The notes under the pieces are model-generated. The model worked only from the letters and a program-made list of their open reading frames with translations. It had not been told where the DNA came from and searched no databases. A stretch of DNA of 64,000 nt from Rhodobacterales bacterium (GTDB taxonomy: Bacteria > Pseudomonadota > Alphaproteobacteria > Rhodobacterales > Rhodobacteraceae): contig JAJNPS010000021.1 of NCBI GenBank assembly GCA_021155205.1, positions 368,226 through 432,225 of the forward strand, written 5' to 3'. Made by a program: the position numbers and the translations under genes. Below are positions 16,840-24,504 of the stretch, in pieces. Position 1 is the stretch's first letter, and each line of letters opens with the position of its first letter.

Positions 16840-17130
16840 GGTGGACCTCATGGGTTGCAGCTGGGCTACAGATAAGCCAACCGGAACGATGTTTCACCCC
16901 CAAGCGATGCGAGTAAGCCAAAAGAGACCACCCTTCCTGCAAGCCGGGCATCTGCAGGGGAATGTTCCCGCCGTTCGCAAAGCGGCGAAAAAGCGGCACC
17001 CTAGTCCCGGCAGCAATCCGCCCGATTTCCCGGCAGTCCGCCGGGAATACGGCCCGCAATCGGTCGCTCCTGTGCTTGCGGCCCCGGCCCGGCAGCGCGA
17101 TACTTTGATCAAATGTTACCGGAGGGTCCG

Positions 17131-18588
17131 ATGCTTACGAAACGCGATTTCTACATCAACGGCAAATGGGTCGCCCCCGCCAGCCCCCGCGACCACCATG
17201 TCATCAACCCCTCGACCGAGGAACCCTGCGCGGTCATTTCCTTCGGTGATCAGGCCGATACCGACGCCGCGGTTGCCGCCGCCAAGGCCGCCTTTCCCGG
17301 CTGGGCCGCCACACCCCCGGCCGAGCGTCGTCGCCTGGTGGCCGCGATCCTCGACCAATACGACGCGCGCCTGCATGAATTCGCCGAGGCGATCTCCATG
17401 GAAATGGGCGCGCCGATCGATTTCTCGATCTCGGATCAGGCCCCTTGCCTGCCCTGGCATACGAAAAACTTCCTGAAAGCCTTCGACACCATCGAGTGGG
17501 TCCGTCCCCTCGGGCCCCATGCGCCCGGTGCCGCCGTGGCACTGGAACCGATCGGCGTCGTCGGCCTGATCACCCCCTGGAACTGGCCGATCAGCCAGAT
17601 CGCGCTGAAGGCGATTCCAGCAATGCTCGCCGGGTGTACCTGCATCCTGAAACCCTCCGAAGCCTCGCCCCTGAACGCGATGATGTTCGCCGAGTTCTGC
17701 CACGATGCGGGCATTCCGCCGGGCGTCCTGAATCTTGTGAATGGCGATGGCCCCGGCGTCGGTTCCCAGATGTCGATGCACCCCGATATCGACATGATCT
17801 CCTTCACCGGATCGACCCGCGCCGGTCGCGCGATTTCCAAGGCGGCGGCCGAGACGATGAAGCGCGTTGCGCTGGAACTTGGCGGCAAGGGGGCGAACCT
17901 TCTCTTCGCCGATGCCGATGACCGCGCCGTCGAACGCTCTGTCCGCCGCATGATGGAAAACACTGGCCAGTCCTGCAACGCGCCCTCGCGCCTCTTGGTC
18001 GAGCGCAGCGTTTATGAACAGACGATCACAAAGGCCGCCGAGGTCGCGAATTCGATCAAGATCGGCCCCGCGCATGAGCGCGGCAACCATATCGGCCCCG
18101 TGGTGAACAAACGCCAGTGGGAACAGGTGCAGGGTTATATCCAAAAGGGCATCGACGAAGGCGCGCGCCTTGTCGCGGGCGGCCCCGGCCTGCCCGAAGG
18201 CTTCAACCGCGGCTACTTCGTCCGCCCGACGATCTTTGCCGATGTCGTTCCCGGCATGACCATCGAGCGTGAGGAAATCTTTGGACCCGTCCTGTCGATC
18301 ATCCCGTTCGAGACCGAAGCCGAAGCGATCCGCATCGCCAATGACACGCCTTACGGTCTGACCAACTACGTCCAGTCCGGCGATCCGGCGCGGTCGAACC
18401 GGATGGCCCGCCAGTTGCGGTCCGGCATGGTCGAGATGAACGGCAAGCCCCGTGGTGCGGGGTCGTTCTTCGGCGGGGTGAAGGCGTCGGGCCGCGCGCG
18501 CGAGGGCGGCATCTGGGGGATCGAGGAGTTTCTGGAACCCAAGGGGATCTCGGGCTGGGATTTCAGCGTCGGTCTGGCGGCGGAGTAG
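17131..18588 (+). CDS. NAD(P)-dependent aldehyde dehydrogenase
   Basis: A 485-residue ALDH with the oxyanion Asn151 (TPWNWP), FTGSTRAG at 225-232, catalytic Glu249 in ELGGKG and nucleophile Cys282 in TGQSCNAPSR. It oxidises an unidentified aldehyde to the acid. ATG 17131 is chosen because CCGGAGGG sits six bases upstream; ATG 17113 would place that site inside the gene. A palindromic terminator follows, so it is probably not cotranscribed with the flavoenzyme downstream. Confidence 0.9.
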   Translation: MLTKRDFYINGKWVAPASPRDHHVINPSTEEPCAVISFGDQADTDAAVAAAKAAFPGWAATPPAERRRLVAAILDQYDARLHEFAEAISMEMGAPIDFSISDQAPCLPWHTKNFLKAFDTIEWVRPLGPHAPGAAVALEPIGVVGLITPWNWPISQIALKAIPAMLAGCTCILKPSEASPLNAMMFAEFCHDAGIPPGVLNLVNGDGPGVGSQMSMHPDIDMISFTGSTRAGRAISKAAAETMKRVALELGGKGANLLFADADDRAVERSVRRMMENTGQSCNAPSRLLVERSVYEQTITKAAEVANSIKIGPAHERGNHIGPVVNKRQWEQVQGYIQKGIDEGARLVAGGPGLPEGFNRGYFVRPTIFADVVPGMTIEREEIFGPVLSIIPFETEAEAIRIANDTPYGLTNYVQSGDPARSNRMARQLRSGMVEMNGKPRGAGSFFGGVKASGRAREGGIWGIEEFLEPKGISGWDFSVGLAAE

Positions 18589-18615
18589 CCCAACACCGTC
18601 ATACGCCCAAAATCG

Positions 18616-18659
18616 GTGACGCATCCAGACATCTGACGGTCGTGGATGCGTCACGTTTT
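18616..18659 (+). terminator. Hairpin terminator after the aldehyde dehydrogenase
   Basis: GTGACGCATCCA at 18616-18627 pairs perfectly with TGGATGCGTCAC at 18643-18654 across a 15-base loop, followed by GTTTTC. The T-run is short, so an operator is a possible alternative. Confidence 0.6.
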
Positions 18660-18698
18660 CGGGATCACGCGGGCCTATCCTGACCCCCAGGAGGCCCC

Positions 18699-20672
18699 AT
18701 GACCCCCCACCGCCACCTTCTCTCTCCCGTCACGCTACGCGGCCAGACGTTGCGCAACCGTATCGTGTTCGGCGCCCATACCGCAAACATGTCGGACCAG
18801 GGAATTCCCGGCCCGCGTTTCGGAAAATACCTTCTGGAACGGGCGCTTGGGGGCGCTGCGATGATCGTCGCCGAACCCGTCCCAGTGCATCGGACAGGCG
18901 TTCTGACACGTGGAAACTTCCTGATGGGGGATGAGACCATCCCCCATTTCCGCAAGATCACCGATGAGGTGAAGGATGCCGGGGCGGTCATCCTGCAGCA
19001 GCTTTACCATATTGGTGCCCATGGGGATGCGGACCTGAGCTTTTCCCCGCACTGGTCGCCGTCCGGCGGGCCGAGCTATCACGATTCAGACGGCTCCCAC
19101 CGGATGATCGAGGCCGAGATTCTTGAGCTTTTGCAAGCACATGCCGACGCCGCGCGCCGCGCCAAGGCGGCCGGTTTCCAAGGCGTTGAGGTCTGGGCCG
19201 CCTATCATTCCCTGCTGGATCAGTTCTGGACCCCCTGGTCCAACACCCGGGATGATCGCTGGGGCGGAACCCTCGAAAACCGCACCCGCTTCTCGCGCCT
19301 GCTGATCGAGGACATCCGCCGCACCTGCGGCGAGGAGTTCATCATCGGCCTCGCGATCAGCTACTCGACCGGCTACGATGTCACGCTTTCAGCGGAATCC
19401 TTGTGTGAAATCATCGCGCAGCATGATGCGACAGGGCATGTCGACTATGTCACGGTGGGATCCGGCAGTTACCTCGAATTCGAGGCTATCATCCCGCCCT
19501 TCACCCATGCCGAGAAACTGACGACCCCCCTGACCGCACAGCTGAAAGGGATCGTCAAACATTCGCTGGTTACATCCGAGGCCGGAATCCGCACCCCGCA
19601 AAACGCCGAAACCATCCTTTCGGCTGGCGAGGCGGACCTCGTCTCCATCGTGCGAGGGCAAATCGCCGACCCGCATCTGGCGCGCAAGGTGACGGAGGGT
19701 CGGGCAGACGACATTCGCGGCTGCATTTCGTGCAACCAGATGTGCTGGGGGCGCCGCAGCCGGGACTACTGGATTTCGTGCCTGATCAACCCCTCGGCGG
19801 GACGGGAGTTCGAATGGGGCGGTGATCGGTTTACGCGAGCGAAAGCGCGGAAATCAGTGCTGGTTGTGGGTGCAGGACCGGCTGGATTGGAGGCGGCGAG
19901 GGCGGCGGCGGAACGTGGTCATTCTGTTGAGATCGTTGAAGCTTCTGGCCATCTCGGTGGCCTGTTTCGCCTTGCAGGACTGCAGCCGAGACGGGCGCAA
20001 ATCCTTGATCTTCTGGATTGGTACGAACGTCAGTTCACTAAACTCGGCATCACCCTGCGTCTCAACACCTACCTCGATGAGAGTGACATCGCCGCCCACC
20101 CCGCCGACACCGTGATCCTGGCCACCGGATCGCTGCCCGACGAGACCGGCTTCCAGCGCTGGCTCCCCTCCGAGCCCCGCCTGCCGGGCATCGAACTCGG
20201 CAACGTCTGGTCGCCCGAGGCGGTCCTGCGGCGCGAGGCCCGGCTGGGTGACGCCGTGGTCGTCTATGACGAAGGCGGAAACTGGCGCGGCGTCGGCACC
20301 GCCTGGGCGCTTGCCGAACAGGGCAAACGGGTGACGATCGTGACGCCCGACCCCTATGTGGGCAAGGAAATCACCCGCACCGCCGCCGATGGTCCGGCCC
20401 GCCGCCGGATGGGCAAGCTGGGGGTGAAAATGCTGGCGGAACATTGCGTCGCCCGCTGGCACGGCAACGGCGTGACGGTCCGCAGTTTCCTGACCGGAGA
20501 AGAGCAGACGATCCCCGCGTCGGCCCTGGTGATGGCCACGACGAACCGCAGTTTCGATCCGTTTCCCGAAGGATTTGCGGGCAAGGCCACCCACCGGATC
20601 GGCGATTGCGCGGCGCCGAGGCTGGCGGCCTATGCGTTTCACGAGGGGCGCAAGGTGGCGCTGGGTCTGTGA
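18699..20672 (+). CDS. TMADH-like FMN/4Fe-4S/FAD oxidoreductase
   Basis: A 657-residue protein with an old-yellow-enzyme TIM barrel (about 1-335), four cysteines for a 4Fe-4S cluster (Cys342, 345, 349, 361) and a dinucleotide-binding domain opening VVGAGPAG (389-396). This is the layout of trimethylamine, dimethylamine and histamine dehydrogenases and of dimethylglycine- or betaine-demethylating relatives. It probably oxidatively removes a methyl or amino group from a small amine. The aldehyde dehydrogenase upstream could take the aldehyde formed; this is inference from position. Confidence 0.85.
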   Translation: MTPHRHLLSPVTLRGQTLRNRIVFGAHTANMSDQGIPGPRFGKYLLERALGGAAMIVAEPVPVHRTGVLTRGNFLMGDETIPHFRKITDEVKDAGAVILQQLYHIGAHGDADLSFSPHWSPSGGPSYHDSDGSHRMIEAEILELLQAHADAARRAKAAGFQGVEVWAAYHSLLDQFWTPWSNTRDDRWGGTLENRTRFSRLLIEDIRRTCGEEFIIGLAISYSTGYDVTLSAESLCEIIAQHDATGHVDYVTVGSGSYLEFEAIIPPFTHAEKLTTPLTAQLKGIVKHSLVTSEAGIRTPQNAETILSAGEADLVSIVRGQIADPHLARKVTEGRADDIRGCISCNQMCWGRRSRDYWISCLINPSAGREFEWGGDRFTRAKARKSVLVVGAGPAGLEAARAAAERGHSVEIVEASGHLGGLFRLAGLQPRRAQILDLLDWYERQFTKLGITLRLNTYLDESDIAAHPADTVILATGSLPDETGFQRWLPSEPRLPGIELGNVWSPEAVLRREARLGDAVVVYDEGGNWRGVGTAWALAEQGKRVTIVTPDPYVGKEITRTAADGPARRRMGKLGVKMLAEHCVARWHGNGVTVRSFLTGEEQTIPASALVMATTNRSFDPFPEGFAGKATHRIGDCAAPRLAAYAFHEGRKVALGL

Positions 20673-20706
20673 TCGCGGAAGCCTCCGGCGGGGATACTTG
20701 CCCCAA

Positions 20707-21357
20707 TCAGAAAGGGCAGTCCGCGGCGAAGGTCATCCGCTTTACTGTCAATGGATGGTGCAGGCCCAAGGTTTCGGCGTGCAGCATCATGCGAAGAAAA
20801 TTACACGCGGTTTCAGGGGCATAGATCGGATCTCCCAGGATCGGATGCCCCAATTCCGTCATGTGGACGCGCAATTGGTGACTGCGTCCGGTCAGGGGTG
20901 ACAGGCGCACCCGCGTCTCATCCGCGCCCCGTTCGATGACCTGCCAGTCGGTCTGCGCCGGGCGGCCCTGATCGTGGTCGACGCGCTGTTTCGGGCGATT
21001 CGGCCAGTCGGTCCAGATCGGCAGATCGACATGGCCATACTCCCCGACCATCACCCCCGCGACCCTTGCGACATAGGTTTTCCGCGCCCGGCGTTTTTCG
21101 AACTCCTGCCCCAGAAACCCTTGTGCCACTTTGTTGCGGGCAAAGATCATCACGCCCGACGTGTCGCAGTCGAGCCGATGGACCAGCAGCGTTCCGGGGT
21201 ATTCCGCGACCAGTCGCGACTGCAGGCAATCCTGCCGCCCCTCCAGCTTGCCCGGCACCGACAAAAGACCCGCCGGTTTGTCGACCACGATGATCTGGTC
21301 GTCCTGATACAGGATCACCAGCGGGTCCATTGGCGGATCGTAGGAAAACTCGATCAT
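20707..21357 (-). CDS. RluA-family pseudouridine synthase
   Basis: A 216-residue single-domain pseudouridine synthase without an S4 domain. Catalytic Asp63 lies in HRLDCDTSG, and the RARKTYVARVAG and GRSHQLRVHM blocks are present. The short form resembles RluA, which modifies 23S U746 and tRNA U32, but the target is not proven. It starts at ATG 21357, overlapping the stop of the gene upstream by four bases. Confidence 0.88.
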   Translation of the reverse strand: MIEFSYDPPMDPLVILYQDDQIIVVDKPAGLLSVPGKLEGRQDCLQSRLVAEYPGTLLVHRLDCDTSGVMIFARNKVAQGFLGQEFEKRRARKTYVARVAGVMVGEYGHVDLPIWTDWPNRPKQRVDHDQGRPAQTDWQVIERGADETRVRLSPLTGRSHQLRVHMTELGHPILGDPIYAPETACNFLRMMLHAETLGLHHPLTVKRMTFAADCPF

Positions 21358-21806
21358 TCCGCGTTTGCAAAGACTTGCGCCAGGACAGGGACCAGCCAGG
21401 TCTCATCCTCGGGGGTAAATGCTGCGGTCGTGTCGCTGTCGAGGTCAAGGACGCCGAGGAGTTTGCCCTTTGCGTTCCAGACCGGCAGCACCAGTTCGGA
21501 CCGGGTTGTGGACGAACAGGCGATGTGGTCGGGAAACGCATCGACATCCGGTACATTCAGCACGCGGCCTGTCCGCGCTGCGGCCCCGCAGACGCCACGC
21601 GAAAACGGGATGACAAGGCAGCCATGGCCGCCCTGATAGGGGCCGATTTTCAAAAGGTCCGGGGCGACGACACGGTAGAACCCGGTCCAGTCCGCCATGG
21701 GGTGACTGTGATGAAGTTCGCAGACGACCGTCGCCATCAGCGCCACGGTATCCGTCTCCCCTTGGGTCAGGGCGATGATCTGGCGCGAGATGTCGTTGCG
21801 GTCCAT
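21354..21806 (-). CDS. msrC: Free methionine-(R)-sulfoxide reductase (GAF domain)
   Basis: A 150-residue GAF-domain protein. The three cysteines of fRMsr are present with the exact family spacing: Cys63 (HGCLV), Cys73 (RGVCGAA) and Cys97 (HIACSSTTRSE), 10 and 24 residues apart as in E. coli. It reduces free Met-(R)-SO, not protein-bound. ATG 21806 follows AAAGGG. It overlaps the pseudouridine synthase gene by four bases, so they are cotranslated. Confidence 0.88.
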   Translation of the reverse strand: MDRNDISRQIIALTQGETDTVALMATVVCELHHSHPMADWTGFYRVVAPDLLKIGPYQGGHGCLVIPFSRGVCGAAARTGRVLNVPDVDAFPDHIACSSTTRSELVLPVWNAKGKLLGVLDLDSDTTAAFTPEDETWLVPVLAQVFANAE

Positions 21807-21887
21807 GGCGGGCCCTTTCAGGTCAGGGATCAGGCTTTGCCAAATGCAGCGCGTCGCAGCAACAGGATTTGCGTTGGCAGGTGCGGC

Positions 21888-21916
21888 AAAAAAAAGGCCG
21901 GGCAAAAAGCCCGGCC
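21888..21916 (-). terminator. Intrinsic terminator downstream of cenR
   Basis: On the minus strand GGCCGGGC, a TTTTT loop and GCCCGGCC are followed by eight T. It lies 118 bp past the cenR stop, so it defines a cenR 3' untranslated region; it also shields msrC from cenR transcription. Confidence 0.85.
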
Positions 21917-22033
21917 AGGTCCAACAGGGAGGAAGCCGTGCCATAACCCCGACACGACAAGGGGAACTCGTGGAATGCGTCTAGTCTACCCTAACACGAA
22001 CCCTATGGTGAAGTTCAGGCAACAATAAGACCA

Positions 22034-22720
22034 TTACGCGACCAGCCGATATCCGCCGCTTTCAGTCACGAGGATCCGCGCATTCGACGGATCGGGCTCG
22101 ATTTTCTGGCGCAGGCGGTAGATGTGGGTTTCAAGCGTGTGTGTGGTGACGCCCGCATTGTAGCCCCAAACCTCGTGCAGCAGCACATCCCGCGCCACCA
22201 CAGACCGCTGCGCGCGATAAAGGTATTTCAGGATGTTCGTCTCTTTCTCGGTCAGGCGGATCTTCTTTTCCTTGGCATCCAGCAGCATCTTCTGCGCGGG
22301 CTTGAAGGTATAGGGCCCCATGGTGAAAATCGCGTCCTCGGATTGTTCATGCTGGCGAAGCTGCGCGCGGATGCGGGCCAGAAGGACAGGAAACTTGAAG
22401 GGTTTGGTGACGTAGTCGTTGGCCCCGGAATCCAGGCCCAGGATCGTGTCGCTGTCGGTGTCATGGCCCGTCAGCATCAGGACCGGGCATTTCACGCCGC
22501 TTTTGCGCATCCGACGGCACAATTCGCGCCCGTCGGCATCGGGCAGGCCGACATCGAGGATGACCAGATCATAGATTGCGGCCTTGACCTTTTCCATGCC
22601 CTCGGCGGCGGTGCGTGCCTCGAAGACGTCGAAATCCTCGGTCATCACCAACTGTTCGCCAAGCGCCTCGCGCAGGTCGTCGTCATCGTCGACAAGCAGG
22701 ATTTTTCGCAGGGTCATCAT
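22034..22720 (-). CDS. cenR: OmpR-family response regulator CenR
   Basis: A 228-residue regulator: receiver domain with the acidic pocket DDDDD (11-15), phospho-acceptor Asp56 (ILDVGLP), Thr84 and Lys106, then a winged-helix domain ending in VWGYNAGVTTHTLETHIYRLRQKIEPDPS. This stretch and LGLDSGANDYVTKPFKF are near-identical to Caulobacter CenR, an essential regulator of envelope integrity that is also essential in Rhodobacter. The cognate kinase CenK is not in the window. ATG 22720 has GGAGG six bases upstream. Divergent from ribA. Confidence 0.9.
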   Translation of the reverse strand: MMTLRKILLVDDDDDLREALGEQLVMTEDFDVFEARTAAEGMEKVKAAIYDLVILDVGLPDADGRELCRRMRKSGVKCPVLMLTGHDTDSDTILGLDSGANDYVTKPFKFPVLLARIRAQLRQHEQSEDAIFTMGPYTFKPAQKMLLDAKEKKIRLTEKETNILKYLYRAQRSVVARDVLLHEVWGYNAGVTTHTLETHIYRLRQKIEPDPSNARILVTESGGYRLVA

Positions 22721-22868
22721 CACAGGCCTCCGTTCACGTGTGATTGACATGCGGTGTTGGCCTTCGCACCTCAAGGGATGCTGCAAGCGTCTCACGCAGT
22801 CGTGTCGCCACGCCGCGATATGTTTCAATTTCGTCATCTGCCGGGTAGACAGAGGCCAGGAGACCCGC

Positions 22869-23942
22869 ATGACCCTGACCCTGACCATCACCGAACGCAT
22901 GGCGCGCGCCTTGGGCGACCTGCGGTTGGGCGTCCCGGTGCGGATCACGGGCGGCGGGGCGACACAGTGGATCGCTGCGGTGGAGCCGTTGACCGAAGGG
23001 CGATTGGGCGATTTGCGCCGTTCAGGCCCTTTGACGCTAGCGATGACGGCGCGGCGGGCGGAAACGCTGAAAGTGCGGGTCTATGACGGCGATCTGGCGC
23101 GCATCGCCGTGCCCGAAGCGGCCGATGCTGGCTGGTTGCGGGCGGTCGCGGACCCGGCGGCAGACCTCATGCACCCGATGAAGGGGCCGTTTGTGGCGGC
23201 GCGCGAGGGCTCCGCCGATGTCGCGCGGGCTGCCATTCACCTGATGAAAGCGGCGCGGATGCTGCCTGCAGTTCTGACCGTGGCCGAGGGCGAGGCAGCC
23301 CCGGAACTGACCACGTTGAGCCTGGCCGAACTGGGGCCGGAGCTTTTGCGCCTGCCGGACCTGCATGGCGTGGTAGCGGCGCGGCTGCCGATGGCACTGG
23401 CGGAGGCAGGTCGTCTGCATGTCTTTCGCCCCGACGATGGCGGCGAAGAGCATTTTGCCATCGAGGTGGGCCAGCCGGACAGGGCAAAACCCGTCCTTGC
23501 GCGGCTCCATTCGGCCTGTTTTACCGGCGACGTGCTGGGCTCGCTGAAATGCGATTGCGGCCCGCAACTGCGTGGCGCTCTGGCGCAGATGAACGCCGAG
23601 GGTGCGGGCGTGCTGGTCTACCTGAACCAGGAAGGGCGCGGGATTGGTCTGGCGAACAAGATCCGCGCCTATGCCTTGCAGGATCAGGGGTTTGACACGG
23701 TGGAGGCCAATCACCGGCTGGGGTTCGAGGATGACGAGCGCGACTTTCGCATCGGCGCGCAGATTCTGCGGCAGATGGGATTTTCATCTGTCCGGCTCTT
23801 GACCAACAATCCGCGCAAGATTGACATGCTGCGGACCTGCGGGCTGGATGTGGTGGAGAGGGTGCCGCTGCATGTGGGCGAAACCGCGCAGAACCGTGCC
23901 TATCTTGCGACCAAGGCGGCAAAGTCGGGGCATCTGGCGTGA
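22869..23942 (+). CDS. ribA: GTP cyclohydrolase II
   Basis: A 357-residue protein whose second half (from about residue 155) is the RibA domain: LHSACFTGDVLGSLKCDCG with three zinc cysteines, then NQEGRGIGL, and LLTNNPRKI near the end. It makes the first riboflavin intermediate from GTP. The first 150 residues resemble a degenerate partner domain and lack the DHBP-synthase catalytic motifs that I would expect, so RibB activity is unlikely. ATG 22869 follows GGAG. It overlaps the L,D-transpeptidase gene by four bases. Confidence 0.92.
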   Translation: MTLTLTITERMARALGDLRLGVPVRITGGGATQWIAAVEPLTEGRLGDLRRSGPLTLAMTARRAETLKVRVYDGDLARIAVPEAADAGWLRAVADPAADLMHPMKGPFVAAREGSADVARAAIHLMKAARMLPAVLTVAEGEAAPELTTLSLAELGPELLRLPDLHGVVAARLPMALAEAGRLHVFRPDDGGEEHFAIEVGQPDRAKPVLARLHSACFTGDVLGSLKCDCGPQLRGALAQMNAEGAGVLVYLNQEGRGIGLANKIRAYALQDQGFDTVEANHRLGFEDDERDFRIGAQILRQMGFSSVRLLTNNPRKIDMLRTCGLDVVERVPLHVGETAQNRAYLATKAAKSGHLA

Positions 23943-24448
23943 CATCGCACGACATCGTCGTGACCCGCTGGGGGACGCGGTTCATGGGGCGGCGCTTTGC
24001 CTCTTCGGTCGGGCGCGGTGGCATCGTGGACGCGCGCGGCAAGCGAGAGGGCGATGGCGGCACGCCTGCGGGCACGCACAATATTGTCGGCATGCTCTAT
24101 CGCCCGGACCGCATTGCACGGACGGCCTTGCCCGACTGGGCGGTGCCGATCGGGCTTGGTGATTTCTGGTCAGAAGACCCTGACGATCCCGACTACAACC
24201 TGATGGTCCGCACACCGCACCGGTTTGGTCATGAACGGCTGCGCCGCGCCGATCCGCTTTATGATCTCGTGCTGATCACCAACTGGAACTGGCCCTATGC
24301 GGTGCCTGGGCGCGGCTCGGCGATCTTTGTGCATCGTTGGCGCCGACCGGGCTACCCAACGGCGGGCTGTGTCGGATTTTCGCCCGATGACCTGATCTGG
24401 ATCGCGAACCGCATCCGGCACCAGACCCGGTTGATCATTCGCGGCTGA
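23939..24448 (+). CDS. L,D-transpeptidase (YkuD family)
   Basis: A 169-residue protein with the YkuD signature SAIFVHRWRRPGYPTAGCVGF (His132, catalytic Cys144). Family members cross-link peptidoglycan at meso-DAP or attach proteins. There is no evident signal peptide, which is odd for a periplasmic enzyme; the cytoplasmic or precursor-editing role of some relatives is possible. The GTG start at 23939 overlaps ribA's stop (GTGA). Confidence 0.85.
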   Translation: MTSHDIVVTRWGTRFMGRRFASSVGRGGIVDARGKREGDGGTPAGTHNIVGMLYRPDRIARTALPDWAVPIGLGDFWSEDPDDPDYNLMVRTPHRFGHERLRRADPLYDLVLITNWNWPYAVPGRGSAIFVHRWRRPGYPTAGCVGFSPDDLIWIANRIRHQTRLIIRG

Positions 24449-24504
24449 CCCCTTTCCAAACCGCTTTGGCCCGCTTAGTCTTGCGCATGTTGAGGGAGGG
24501 CGTC

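Noticed and set aside
14308..16875. 855-codon plus-strand frame opposite the DEAD-box helicase
   Set aside because: Composition is Arg/Pro/Gln-rich and it runs through helicase motifs read backwards; shadow.
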